DNA of 64,000 nt from Oncomelania hupensis (Eukaryota > Mollusca > Gastropoda > Littorinimorpha > Pomatiopsidae): assembly GCA_036898135.1 (NCBI GenBank), contig CM072513.1, positions 81,437,820-81,501,819 of the forward strand, given 5' to 3'. This document shows positions 1-10,773 of the stretch, piece after piece. The translations under genes and the position numbers were made by a program. Under the pieces are notes generated by a model. That model ran no database searches, had not been told where the DNA came from, and saw nothing but the letters and a program-made list of their open reading frames with translations. Position 1 is the stretch's first letter, and each line of letters opens with the position of its first letter.

Positions 1-166
1 GCACGTGGTCGTTGAACCTGTAGTAACGTGAGGTTCCTCCGCCCTGGCCGGTGACTTCTGTGTAGAAGACTTTCGCTCAGTGATGCCGTGCTAACATCAC
101 CCGTGGTAGTCGCCTCTTACGACACGCCGGGAAACGTTGGGTCTGTTCTATTTAATGCCCGAACCC
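1..166 (-). mobile_element. RTE-type LINE, 5'-end fragment
   Basis: This segment is the reverse complement of the first ~165 bases of the full-length RTE element at 4265. It ends at the same 5' terminus (GGGTTCGGGC on the minus strand). Shared landmarks include the GTAGAAGACTTTCGC block and the ACGCCGGGAAACGTTGGG block. It runs off the window's left edge, so its 3' part is not visible. It is non-coding 5' leader, and I see no ORF in it. Confidence 0.8.
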
Positions 167-599
167 ACAGAGCAAAAGCTCAGTTTCATCAGGAACTAAT
201 TTCCTAACCACCACGCCCCCCTCGCCTCCTTTAACCCCTCTCCCCTCCCCCAAATATCATATGATTCCAGTGACGATAGGCTAACACTTTGCATTTGTTG
301 CAGGACGAGGCCTTCTGAGAAACTTGGCTGACATGGAACGAACAACGCTTCCGGTTGTGTATATTGTGACAATTTCGACCACCACGTGGCTGCCTCCTTT
401 TCTCTGTGAAATGCGAAAAAATACTCGCCCCTCTTTCGTCAAGTCAAATGAGTAACAAAAAATAATATTTTTGAAACCTTTTTTGAAGATTTAATGTGAA
501 GATGGAATAAATAATTTATTCAGCACCACAAGACAATGTTTTTTCTTGGAGATTATCATGTATTCGCGTTGTGTTTCTGTGTTATCATTGTGTCTGTTC
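167..599. other. No recognisable gene
   Basis: Mixed-composition sequence. I see no long ORF, splice-flanked coding motif or repeat that I can name. Confidence 0.5.
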
Positions 600-677
600 T
601 TCCTCTCATGACTGACTTTCTCTCTCTCTCTCACACACACACACTCACACGCACGCATGCACACACACACACACACG

Positions 678-714
<37 letters not shown>
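600..714. repeat. CT then CA dinucleotide microsatellite
   Basis: A short CT run (about 618-632) leads into a long interrupted CA run up to ~711. Apparent ORFs here (poly-His/Thr or poly-Cys/Val) are translations of the microsatellite and not genes. Confidence 0.95.
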
Positions 715-715
<1 letters not shown>

Positions 716-1357
716 ATCTTTTACACGTTCTGATCTCCCTCTTTCTTACTCTCTCAATAAGTCAACGACTCTCCCCCCCCCCCCCCCCATTATGTGTGTG
801 AGTGTGTGTGTGCTTTTAGTAGAATATAGTCCCTCTTAAGGCGAGAGCCAGATGTTAACAAGCAGACCATTGCTTATTCTACTAACATCGTGAAATATCT
901 TATCTTATCTCTTATCGTTATCTTATCTCACCTTATCTTATGTTCTCTCTGTCTCTGTCTCTCTGTCTCTGTCTGTAGTTTATGTCTATGCGTGTGTGCA
1001 TGAGGGAGCAAGTGGGGGTCAAGTACAGGCTGTGTTGAATCTCACATAATTATTGGTCATTGGCCATGGTAAACTTGTTCAGTCATGGCAACTAGCAGTA
1101 TACCGACAACGTACTACATTTCATTATACAAAAGCCTATCTGAATGTCTGAAGTTAGGTAGTGTGAATGTCTCCAATAACACTTATTGTACATGTACAGC
1201 GCCGATACAATATAAGTATAGGAAAAGAAGAAAATTAATATACCACGGTACTCGGCCAATCACAGACGACAATGTTTCTTTCAACCCTTGTAATACGAAA
1301 GACGTAGGAACACAATGCGCTACTTATCCCTGTTCTCTCCTGATCCGGTAGGTCTAA

Positions 1358-1358
<1 letters not shown>
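715..1358. other. Non-coding stretch with poly-C and short simple repeats
   Basis: Contains a poly-C run near 773-788, TATCT/CTGT-rich simple sequence near 895-975, and otherwise unique sequence. An 88-codon plus-strand ORF at 1085-1351 has no recognisable domain and is probably chance. Confidence 0.5.

Positions 1359-1395
<37 letters not shown>
1359..1395. repeat. TG dinucleotide microsatellite
   Basis: An uninterrupted TG run of about 36 bases. A similar TG run at 2218-2258 lies on the other side of the palindromic region. Confidence 0.95.
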
Positions 1396-1397
<2 letters not shown>

Positions 1398-1504
1398 CTG
1401 TAAAACGGCACGAATGAGGAACGAAATTTGCCTTTTTTAAGTACAAAATGAGGTAATTTTGTCGTTCCCCGTTTGTCTGCCGTTCCTCATTTGTTCTAAG
1501 TACA

Positions 1505-1725
1505 CGGGAGTGCTCTTTTAGTGCATTGGAGTGCAGTTGTAGTGCATGGGAGGGCAGTTGTAGTGCATGGGAGTGCTTTTTGAGTACATGTGCACTACAG
1601 TTGTAGTGCACGGAAGGGCTCTTTTAGTGCATGGGAGGGTAGTTTCAGTGCATGAGAGGGTAGTTGTAGTACATGGGAGTGCAGTTGTAGTGCATGGGAG
1701 TGTTTTTAGTGCAAGGGAGTGCTCT
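1505..1725. repeat. Minisatellite, ~21-bp unit
   Basis: Degenerate tandem copies of a unit like TAGTGCATGGGAGTGCAGTTG. Copies vary in length and in the GCAGTTG/CTCTTTT end. Roughly ten copies are visible. Confidence 0.8.
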
Positions 1726-1744
1726 ATCTGGGACGGAGAACTTC

Positions 1745-2205
1745 CATCCCGTTTTCGAACTTCCTCTGCTATAGAGCGCGAAGTAGGTCAAGTTTTGCTC
1801 CAGACGGGTAGGTTTTAGAGCACCGTTTTCTCAAAAAGTTTGACCTAAATCGTGGCCTCTAAGAGACGATGTAGGTCAAGTTCTGCCAACACGGCTAGGA
1901 TAAGGAACTTTCCTCGACGATTAGGGTAAGGCACCCGCCTCGACGATTAGGGTAAGGCACCCGCCTCGACGGGTAGGTTAAGGCACCTGTTTAAGAAAAG
2001 GGTTAGGGCCAGGGCTAGTTGCAGCGCTGCAACTAGCCCTGACCCTAACCCTTTTCTTGAAGGGGTGCCTTACCCTAATCGTCGAGGCGGGTGCCTTACC
2101 CTAATCGTCGAGGAAAATTCCTTATCCTAACCGTGTTTTTGAACAAACTTGACCTAATTCGCCACCTAAGGAGCGCGAAGTAGGTCAATTTACCCCATTT
2201 TATAC
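1745..2205. repeat. Large imperfect palindrome (fold-back element candidate)
   Basis: The centre lies between 2025 and 2026, with a perfect 15+15-base core (2011-2040). The inner arms run 1889-2025 and 2026-2136. They carry ~26-bp sub-repeats (CCTCGACGATTAGGGTAAGG type), three on the left and two on the right. Beyond them, weaker inverted similarity continues through GAGCGCGAAGTAGGTCAA motifs near 1774 and 2172. It is framed by TG microsatellites. No ORF or transposase is present. It could be a fold-back transposon, a MITE or an inverted duplication. Confidence 0.75.
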
Positions 2206-2215
2206 CTCGTACACG

Positions 2216-2217
<2 letters not shown>

Positions 2218-2258
<41 letters not shown>
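2218..2258. repeat. TG dinucleotide microsatellite
   Basis: A pure TG run of about 40 bases immediately right of the palindromic region. Confidence 0.95.
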
Positions 2259-2260
<2 letters not shown>

Positions 2261-2379
2261 TGTCCTCTTACAAGTGTACAAGGCACAATCCTGGTCGGAT
2301 GTGGATCCAGTGCTTGCTGGGTGTATTGATGTAGTTGACGCTCAGCATCCTCAGTCCGTGCGTTAGGCTAGACAGGCTA

Positions 2380-2430
2380 GTGCTAGACCTTGGTATATGC
2401 TCTCCTCGGATGGAGTAGGAGGCGCTTGCC
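2380..2430 (-). mobile_element. SINE body fragment
   Basis: The reverse complement resembles the block CGTTTCCTACTCC...GGATGAGAGTATAAACC of the SINE at 28795-29240. Only this short piece is recognisable, so the boundaries are approximate. Confidence 0.4.
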
Positions 2431-2639
2431 TTCAGCCTTGACCTCTCCTACCAGTGTTATCGCTTTATTAGAAAACACCACGTCTGGAACGGGGTTTCCT
2501 TAGATAAAATGTTTCGCTAACTTTTGGTATTTTATGTATGCGTGTGTTGATACGGCTGAATTAGTCATACTCTTCTTCTGCCACAGCGCACTTACCTTTT
2601 CTAACATTTGCTGACGTTCGCTTAGGACCAACCGTTATG

Positions 2640-2890
2640 ACGATAAATGGTGACGACGATGATGATGACGATAATGAAGATGATATTAATAAGGATGATG
2701 TTATTGTTGATGATGCTGACGATGATGATAATAATGATGATGATGATAAAGTTGTCATGATGATGATGAAAAAACCCTACATGATGATGATAAAATTATG
2801 ATGATGTTGTTTATCATGATGAGGATAATAGATGATGACTATGATGATGATTACCACGACGACGACAATGATGATGATGATGACAGGTCG
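2640..2890. repeat. GAT/GAC trinucleotide-rich region
   Basis: A long run dominated by GATGATGAC/GATGATGAT with interruptions. Apparent ORFs (poly-Asp or poly-Ser) are composition artefacts. Confidence 0.85.
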
Positions 2891-2894
2891 TTTT

Positions 2895-3147
2895 CAACAG
2901 TTTTTTTCCTTCTTCTTCTCCTTCCTCTTCTTCTTCATTCTTGGTCTTTCACCTTCTGTTTTTATTCCTCTTTCTTCTTCCTCCTTCTCCTCCATTTTTT
3001 GGTCTTCGACCTCCTTTTCCTCCGCTCGTCATCTTTCATCGACCTCGTTGTCTGTTCTTTCCTTCTTCCTCCTCCCTTATCCTTCATCTTTTCTTCTTCT
3101 TCCTCCTCCTTCTTATTTCTTCTTCTTTTTCTTGTTCCTTCTTCTTC
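2895..3147. repeat. Polypyrimidine TTC/CTT tract, duplicated at 8876-8984
   Basis: A CTT/TTC-rich tract. Positions ~3005-3125 align with 8876-8984: both contain CATCTTTCATC(G/A)ACCTC(G/A)TTG followed by CCTTCATCTTTTCTTCTT and CTTCCTCCTCCTTCT. The second copy directly abuts the left LTR of the family A array. Confidence 0.7.
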
Positions 3148-3510
3148 ATGGACCATCACAGCAGATCTCCAACGAAGAATACAAAGCATGGAGATGAGGT
3201 GCTACAGAAGACTTCTGGGCATTTCCTATATCCAGCACATCACCTATGATGAAGTCCGACAGACCACCATACAAGCTATTGGACAACACGATGACCTGCT
3301 CACAGTGGTGAAAACACGGAAACTCCGATGGTATGACCACGTCACCAGATCATCAGGCCTTGCAAAGACCATCCTGCAAGGCACAGTGCAAGGAGGTAGA
3401 AGAAGAGGGAGACCGAAAAAGAGGTGGGAGGACAACATTCGAGAATGGACTGGCTTGACACTGAGTGAAGCCATCAGGGCTGTTGAGGACAGAGAAAGAT
3501 GGAGTATGCT
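3148..3510 (+). mobile_element. Old RTE 3'-end copy, left half (split by a DNA transposon)
   Basis: This matches the C-terminal coding end of the RTE at 7153-7515. It encodes the TADLQRRIQSMEMRCYRRLL block, the LRWYDHV block and the RGRPKKRWEDNIREWTG block. The copy stops at ...GGAGTATGCT and resumes at 8121 with GGTTAAACGATC, exactly where the other RTE copies continue. It was therefore interrupted by the element at 3511-8112. The 5' side is truncated, as is usual for LINE insertions. Confidence 0.88.
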
Positions 3511-3542
3511 GCCGTGAACTGACAAAACCGAGCAAGTCCACA
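3511..3542 (+). repeat. Left terminal inverted repeat of the DNA transposon
   Basis: Pairs with 8081-8112 over about 30 bases with a few mismatches. The shared core is TGACAAAACCGAG then AAGTCCAC. Confidence 0.85.
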
Positions 3543-4264
3543 AAACCTACTTTCGAGAAAATCGACGTTTTGTGTTGCGCTATATTACGCGATCGTTTCT
3601 GGAAGTTTAAGGGCATATTATAATGCAATTCCTCGATTTAAGAGTGCATACCTTGAATGTTAAAGAAATGTTTGATAGATTTGATGTTTTAAGACTATTT
3701 GTGGACTTGCTTTGTTTTGTCAGATTATTCTTGAGATAGATCTTTGTTGAGAACATGACAAAACCAAGCAAGTCACCCGCTTGGTTTTGTCAGTTTATTA
3801 TTGAATTAAATCCTTGTTAAAAAAATTCACAAAACCAAGTAAGTCAAATCCGCTTGGTTTTGTCAGTTTATTATTAAGTAAATCCTTGTTTTCAAAATTC
3901 ACCAAACCAAGTAAGTCCCATAGGCCGTTTCGTTTCTTTGTTAAAAAGTCTGACGAGATGAGTCACATAAGTTGGGTTTTGTAAGATGTGGGTGCGGCAG
4001 TTACAGTGAGTGTATATGTGTGCCTGTTTATTGTTTTTAGCCATTCTTCACTTAATATTCCTGGGTTGGTATGCAGGAGTCATGGTTTTTTTTGCTCTCC
4101 CTTCAAAATAATATTAGATGCAGCCAATTTAATTTTAAAAATACAAAACTATTTCCCTTTCAGTTTCCTATTGTAGCGCTCTTCCTGCCTTTACACCACG
4201 TGTATGTCTTGTATTTTGTTGCCCTTGTTGTGTGTCTGTAATATATTTGTTGCTGTTTGTTTGT

Positions 4265-7200
4265 GGGTTCGGGCACTGAATAGAATAGGCCCAACGTTTC
4301 CCGGCGTGTCGTAAGAGGCGACTAACAGGGGTAATGTTAGCACGGCATCACTGGGCGAAAGTCTTCTACACAGAAGTCACCGGCCAGGGCGAGGAACCTC
4401 ACGTTGCTACAGGTTAAACGACCACGTGCTCGGGGCCAAGGCGAGCCACACTGTATTCGTGGATTTCGGCTGTGCCCAACAGCCTGGAGAGGATTGGGCA
4501 CCGCCAGGTCCTTTTTTGCCCAAGACACACTACATGCATGATGACACTATCCACTAATTCCATACCGGATAGATCGTCGCCCTGCTCAAGGACCGCGCCT
4601 TCCGTTGGCCACCAGGACGGAGGTGTTAAGTATGCTACTGATGGACAATTTAGCAAGATCCGCACGAGAAACAACATCGTCATAGGAACCTGGAATGTCA
4701 GGACCCTAACTGCGGAAGGAAAATTAGAAGAACTGGCCCACGAGTTGGACCGCTATCGATGGAACGTTCTAGGCATTAGCGAACTGCGCTGGAAAGGCCT
4801 AGGTGAAACAACGACAGACAAAGGCCACAAGCTCTATTTCAGCGGTAGAGATGACAGTCACGAACACGGCGTTGGATTCTTGGTCCACAAGAACATTCTA
4901 GCCACTGTCATGGGTTGCCGCCCAGTAGACTCATTACCATCCGCCTGAGAGCAGCCCCTTTCAACATCACCATCATCCAGACCTATGCCCCAACATCAGA
5001 CTATGACGACAGCGAAGTGGAGGATTTTTATGAAAATCTACAGGCGGTCCTTGACCAAGTGCCGAAGAAGGACATAGTCATAGTGCAAGGCGACTGGAAT
5101 GCCAAGGTTGGCCAAGATGCGCACCACAACTGGGGAGACACATGTGGACCCCACTGCAACAACGAGACAAATGACAGGGGTCTGAGATTCTTGGAGTTTG
5201 CCAGATACAACAATCTGGTACTGGCAAACACGCTTGGTCTCCACAAAAACTCCAGACGATGGACATAGCACAGTCCTAGGGGGGAGCATCACAACCAAAT
5301 AGGCTACATCATGGTCAAGAAACGCTTCAGATCAAGCATCAACATTGGCAGGACACGCACTTTTCCAGGAGCAGACATCGGAAGTGACCACGATCTCTTG
5401 ATGATGTCTTTCCGGCTCCACTTGAAGAGAGTAAATACTGCACTAGACTGAAGTTCGACCTGGACAAACTGCAAGACCCGGAGGTGGCAGAACTATTTCA
5501 GGCCACAATTGAAGGGAAATTTGCACCACTGCTCATTTTGGGGGCTGGTGAAGTAGATGTCAACACCATGACCACCACCTTCAACTCAGCTGTGACAGAT
5601 GCCGCCACTGAGATCCTTGGCAAGCACCGACCAAAGGAGAAGCCGTGGATCACACCTGAACTTTTGGATCTGTGTGATAAACGAAGAGAGATTTTAAAAA
5701 AGAAAGAAAAAGAACACCTCACAGGGAGCTGATGTCTACCGAAAAATCAACAATGACATCCGAAAAGGCATGCGCACAGCAAAGGGATAACTGGATAGAA
5801 GATCAATGCCAGGAAATAGAGAACAGTCTGAACAAGAACAACAGCAAGAAGGCCTACCAGACTGTAAAGCGGCTGACAAGTTTCAAACAGCCCAAAGTCT
5901 CCACGATCCAAAGCAAGTCTGGCATATGCCTTACAGAAGAACAAGAAGTCTTGGACAGATGGACAGAGTACTGCTCTGACCTTTACAACCATACACCAAA
6001 TGGAGACCAATCAGTTCTAGCATGTCCCGAGAACAGAGAAGAAGAAATCCTCCCAATTCTCCGGGAAGACGTTGAGGCAGCAGTGCACTCGCTAAAGAAA
6101 GGGAAGTCAGCGGGAGTGGACAACATACCCGCGGAACTGCTACAAGCAGGAGGAGAAGCGATGATTGACGCCCTCACCATTATCTGTAACAAGATCTGGC
6201 AGAGCGGAGAGTGGCCTATACCATGGGCCCAGTCGCTTGTCATCACTCTTCCCAAAAAAGGTAACCTTCAGGAGTGTGAAAATTACCGGACCGTCAGCCT
6301 CATCATCCATCCCAGCAAGGTCCTCCTGAAAATATTACTCAACAAGCTGAACAAATCATAGCTGAAGAACAAGCAGGATTCAGGGCAGGGCGAAGTACCA
6401 CTGAACAGATTTTCAACCTCAGAATAATCTGTGAGAAATACCTACAGCACCAACAACATCTATATCATGTGTTCATAGACTTCAAGAAATCGTTTGACCG
6501 AGTCTGGCATGCAGCTCTATGGGCAACAATGAAAGCGTACAACATCAGACCTAAAATTATTGAAGTCATCAAAAACCTGTATGACAAGGCTACCAGTGCA
6601 GTCCTCCACAACAGCGCCATCGGGAACTGGTTCAGAACAACAATCGGTGTGCGTCAAGGATGCCTACTCTCTCCAACACCCTTCAACATCTTCCTAGAGC
6701 GCATCATGCCAGATGCTCTTGCAGATCACGAAGGCACAGTCAGCATAGGGGGTAGAGCAATCTCCAATCTTCGTTTTGCGGATGACATTGATGGATTGGC
6801 TGGAGAGGAACAAGAACTTGAACAGCTGGTACAGAGGCTTGACACCACCTCCAAAGCTTGTGGAATTGAAATAAGTGCAGAGAAGACCGAAATGATGACC
6901 AACAACACCAATGGCATCAACACGGACATCAAAGTCCAAGGCCAATCCCTCAACACAGTGCATAGCTTCAAATATTTAGGAGCCATTGTATCAGATAATG
7001 GGTCCCGACAGGAAGTCCTCTCCAGGATCGCACAAACAACTGCTGCCCTGACAAGGTTGAAGCCATTTGGAAAGACAGGACCATCATTCTACATTCCAAA
7101 GTAAGACTGCTGCTCTCCCTTGTCATCTCCATCTTCCTATATGCTTGCGAAGCATGGACCCTCACAGCAGATCTACAACGAAGAATACAAAGCATTGAGA

Positions 7201-7585
7201 TGAGGTGTTACAGAAGACTTCTGGGCATTTCCTATACCCAACACATCACCAACGACGAAGTCCGACAGACCATCACACAAGCCATTTGACAACACGATGA
7301 CCTGCTCACAGTGGTGAAGAAACGGAAACTCCGATGGTATGGCCACGTCACCGGATCATCAGGCCTTGCAAAGACTATTCTGCAAGGCACAGTGCAAGGA
7401 GGTAGAAGAAGAGGGAGACCGAAAAAGAGGTGGGAGGACAACATTCGAGAATGGACTGGTTTGACACTGAGCGAAGCCATCAGGGCTGCTGAGGACAGAG
7501 AGAGATGGAGTATGCTGGTTAAACGATCATCTGTGGTGCCCCTACGACCTCAGGGTTACGGGACAGGATAGGATAGGATAGGATA
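4265..7585 (+). mobile_element. Near full-length RTE-superfamily LINE (~3.3 kb)
   Basis: It begins at the same base (GGGTTCGGGC) as two other copies in this window (166 and 39355, both inverted). It ends in a short GGATA repeat tail. It is flanked by GTTTGTTTGT at 4255-4264 and 7586-7595, a plausible 10-bp target duplication, although it is low complexity and the 5' boundary could shift by about 4 bases. Its content is 5' leader, APE-type endonuclease, reverse transcriptase, then a conserved C-terminal domain. The ~3.3-kb length fits RTE elements. It lies inside the DNA transposon at 3511-8112. Confidence 0.9.
4472..7561 (+). pseudogene. Decayed endonuclease-reverse transcriptase ORF of the RTE LINE
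   Basis: The intact enzyme would nick target DNA and copy its own RNA at the nick. The endonuclease block starts near 4675, with GTWNVRTL, the ISELRWKG Glu motif, QTYAPTSD, GDWNAKVG and, near 5382, SDHDLLMM. The reverse transcriptase block has FIDFKKSFDRVWH (6469-), RQGCLLSPTPFN (6651-) and the catalytic FADD (~6775). The C-terminal block LRWYGHV to RKKRWEDNIREW type follows. The reading frame changes near 4915-4948, 5268, 5440-5480, 5730, 6360-6470 and 7090-7100, and there is an in-frame TGA at 7288. It therefore cannot make a full protein. The motif order and the BovB-like C-terminus support RTE. Confidence 0.9.
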
Positions 7586-8080
7586 GTTTGTTTGTTTATT
7601 TCCACACCTCGTGGAAGTTGCCGCGTAGGCGGAAGATCTACAGGATCCTTCATGGTGGGCAGGAAAGTACATGAAGAAAACTCTTTTTCAAAAAGCCGAA
7701 CACGTCCTTTGCTGACCGAAATTTCGTCATCATTTTCACAGGAAAATAATATTGCACTGCAGCAATAACATGGATTCTCACTGGTCCACTTCATCTTAAG
7801 GCGCTTTCTCATTGGTCGGGAGGACTTACTTTTCTTTGTCAGGTTATTGTAGAAAATGACGTCATCATGCCAACTCGAGCATCAGCCAGAGGATCGCCGA
7901 AACAAAATCGCAGCGGACTTGCTTGGTTTTATCAGTTTATTCCCCCACTTAAAATTTTTTTAACAAGGACTTACTCTATGATATCTCCAAATCTAAACAT
8001 AGTTCGGATTTGATTTTTACAGGTAAGATGCGTCATTCTCTTGCAAGTTTGATGGCGCAAAAAACTCATTTTCGACCTTA

Positions 8081-8112
8081 GGTGGACTTACTCGGTTTTG
8101 TCAAATCACGGC
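8081..8112 (-). repeat. Right terminal inverted repeat of the DNA transposon
   Basis: Reverse complement of the left TIR with a few differences. It is followed directly by the second copy of the 8-bp target duplication (AGCATGCT). Confidence 0.85.
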
Positions 8113-8120
8113 AGCATGCT

Positions 8121-8184
8121 GGTTAAACGATCATCTGTGGTGCCCCAACGACCTCAGAGTTACGGGATAGGATAGGATAGCATT
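8121..8184 (+). mobile_element. Old RTE 3'-end copy, right half with GGATA tail
   Basis: Continues the RTE interrupted at 3510. It has GGTTAAACGATCATCTGTGG, then the 3' UTR, then a short GGATAGGATAG tail. It matches 7516-7585 of the full-length copy. Confidence 0.88.
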
Positions 8185-8875
8185 CTTCTTCTTCCTACCT
8201 CTCTCATTCTTTCTTCTTTTTCCTCTTTCTCTCTCTTCTTTCTACTTTGTTCGGGAAACTTCTTCTTCCTTCTGCTTTCACCTATTTTCTCCCTTGTTCT
8301 TTCTATTCCTTTTTCTTTATCCTTCTTCCTTTTGTTTTTAAAGACGAACAAGAAGAAAACGATATAGAAGGAATGAATACTGAAGCTCAAAGTCTACACC
8401 CACCATTGGCGATATGGCAGACGGGGATATGTGGTGTACGTGTGTTTGGGTTTTTGTGTGTATGTGTGTTTATGTTTGTGTGTGTATGGTGTATGTGTGT
8501 TTTGTATGTATGTTTGGGTTTGTGTATATATGTGAGCTTCTGTGTGTGTGTGTGTATGTATTTGTGTTTGTGTATTTATTTGTGCTTGTTTGTGTGTGTG
8601 TGCGTATGTATGTGTGTGTGTATGTGTCGAATCATCACAGTCAAATCAGTTCGCAGCGTGATTTGCGACGATTTCCCACGTTTAGAACATGTTCTAATTT
8701 CGACGAACTGGTTGCGAGTCATTCAGCACGGGAACCAATGAAACGCGCCTCTTTTTTCACGTGATCTTGAGAAAATGGCAAATAATTTATTCTAAGACCG
8801 GGCCCGATAGGAACGTTGAGAGTGAAGTAATAGAGATGGTACAGTCACTTGAACGTTTATAGGATGTCGTCTTCG
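8185..8875. other. Pyrimidine-rich then TG-rich non-coding stretch
   Basis: 8185-8340 is CTT/TTC-rich, and 8432-8630 is an interrupted TG/TATG microsatellite. The rest is unique-looking sequence without a supported gene. The 164- and 116-codon ORFs here are microsatellite translations. Confidence 0.7.
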
Positions 8876-8984
8876 ACCTTCTTCTCATCATCTTTCATCA
8901 ACCTCATTGTGTGGTTTTTTGCCTTTTTCCTTCTCCCCTTTCCTTCATCTTTTCTTCTTAAACCTTCTTCCTCCTCCTTCTCAT
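8876..8984. repeat. Second copy of the polypyrimidine tract
   Basis: Homologous to ~3005-3125 with small indels. It ends in CTCAT at 8980-8984, which is the candidate target duplication at the left edge of the family A array. Confidence 0.65.
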
Positions 8985-10748
8985 TGTCAGGTTGACAGTG
9001 TTTATGTAAAAATATATTAAAGTTAAAAATGTGAATGTGTCCCTTTAACTGTAAGTCTAAAAGTCGCAGTAGCAAGAAAGTGAAGCGCACGTGCGAAACG
9101 ATATTAGCGTTGCACCTCGTGCTATTGTTTAGCGACGGGCTGAGTAGCGTGTAATGCTTTATGAAATTTAGTAATAATATAGAAGGGCACAGCAAAGTTT
9201 GATTTTGGTTTTAGAATTATCGTAGTGAGTTCTTTTATTTTTCTAGAAAGTTCGGGGTGGAAATATATATATATACGTAGGTTAGTGACATTGAGGCAGG
9301 GAGACATATTTTTTGATGTGGTTGTGCGACCAACTTGGATTTAGTCTAGCACTGAAGTCAAGGACAGTAGACATCTTAGGTCTGTTGTGACCGGTCTATA
9401 GGTGTGTTTATATCTAGGTATAAGCAGACAGTCGAGTGTCCACAGGTCAAAAGATTCGAACACGGACTGGTAAGTGAATGCTTTGTTTTCTTACAGCCGT
9501 TGCTTCTTGTCTTGGTGTAAATGAAAGATAGTTTGTTTGTGTTCCTATTTATTTCTCCCGTTTTGCTTTTTTATTGCATTTTGTTAGGTTGAAATGTTGG
9601 GTCAGGGGCAGGTAGCATTTTATATGTCCCCAGGTTGTGTTGTGAATGTGATGGAATGTTTGAGAATGTATATATATTAGACGTTGTATATATATTCCGT
9701 CATTAAGAAAACATGTTCATTTGTAATAGAGATTATCTTTCCCGGGTTATATATCGGTGGTATATATGAACATTCTTTGGGATAATAATCGGCAGGGGGT
9801 AAATAATTGTATATTTGCACTGGGACTTATGCTCGTGCCTGATTACAGGATGAGTCTTCGTTCTTCATTTTCCTCGTTCTTCCTCTACTTCATCAATGAC
9901 ATCTTCATTAACCACATAGTCCATTGGTCATCTGGGCCATCACCACGTTTACCCGGTCGGCTACCGAGCTGGGTGACACCGGGCGATTTCAGTCAAGACA
10001 GAGCGGCATTGGCAGTTACCGGTGTGACTGGGTCTGCGTCTGGAACCGTCTCAACCTTCCCGGGCCGTCGGTACGACCGGGTGCAGCAGCGGTTGTCAGA
10101 GAACCCCGAGGGTGGGCAGGTTGAAGCTTTCCTCGCCGCCTTCTGCGGACAGTGCCTTACCCCCCTCGGGGTGTTCCTCCCTGGACCTTTGCCAGCGGTG
10201 CCGGCTCAGCGGTCTTCTGCCACGTGGTCTACATTATTTATTTAGTCATCCTTCTAACTGGTTTATCAACTAGTTTTTTATATTAATTCTTTTGAAGCAA
10301 AGAAAGGCACCTATTAACTATAAATGAACGTTTGACTTTCGTGCCTGATTAATAACCAAAGACAAATTTGGAAGTTTTCTTTCCTAATGGTATTTTTTCT
10401 GGTCTAAGCAGTGTGAAATACCATTTGATTTACTTCGTTGTTTTTTTAGTCATGTTTAAATAGTGCATTCCAATTCAGTCATTTATCATCTCATTTCATT
10501 CATTTTCCATTTCATCTGATTATATTTTTGTTGATGCTTTGTTTATGTATGGTTGGTATGATTGTTGTCTTGTGCGTATGAAAGTGTGTGTGATTTTGGG
10601 AAGTAAATTTGTTTTTTTATTTTAAAACTTCATTGACGTGTTTGTTACTTATTTTGTGTGCGTGTGCGTGTGACTGTTTAGTTTCGGGTAGATAGTTAGA
10701 TAGCTGGGTTGTTCGGGAGGGATCTCTGTCCGACATTAGGTCGTGACA
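8985..10748 (+). repeat. Family A LTR 1
   Basis: 1764 bp, TGTCAGG...GTCGTGACA. It is the most diverged of the three, with distinct substitutions and indels such as the 8998-9030 and 9860-9890 regions. It holds a GC-rich block (~9935-10235) that is conserved in all three LTRs. Confidence 0.93.
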
Positions 10749-10754
10749 TATATT

Positions 10755-10773
10755 TGGTGACCCCGACGTGATT
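10755..10773 (+). promoter_or_regulatory. Primer-binding site, tRNA-Trp type (copy 1)
   Basis: TGGTGACCCCGACGTGATT starts 6 bases after LTR 1. It is the complement of the 3' end of animal tRNA-Trp including CCA, as I recall that tRNA. It primes minus-strand DNA synthesis. Confidence 0.85.

Larger units (their letters stand above)
3511..8112. mobile_element. TIR DNA transposon (non-autonomous, superfamily unassigned), carrying a nested RTE
   Basis: The ends are inverted: GCCGTGA-(AC)-TGACAAAACCGAGCAAGTCCAC at the left and its near complement at the right. It is flanked by AGTATGCT (3503-3510) and AGCATGCT (8113-8120), an 8-bp target duplication with one difference. Removing the nested LINE and its duplication (4265-7595) leaves about 1.27 kb with no transposase ORF. 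The TIR core GACAAAACCAAG(C/T)AAGTC recurs internally in both orientations near 3713, 3757, 3779, 3829, 3851, 3900 and 7916, which suggests subterminal transposase-binding repeats. An 8-bp TSD fits hAT or P-like families, but the terminal bases do not match a signature I can name. Confidence 0.8.

Noticed and set aside
1085..1351. 88-codon Tyr/Thr/Ser-rich ORF
   Set aside because: No domain, and composition follows the local sequence. Ends near a microsatellite.
2798..3517. 239-codon plus-strand ORF
   Set aside because: It joins a GAT microsatellite, a polypyrimidine tract and an RTE tail, three unrelated sequences.
9757..10245. 162-codon ORF inside LTR 1, also in LTR 2 (17098-17595)
   Set aside because: The frame is broken in LTR 3 by a 2-base difference near 24060, and the product has no known domain. 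It is more likely a GC-rich LTR segment that is open by chance.
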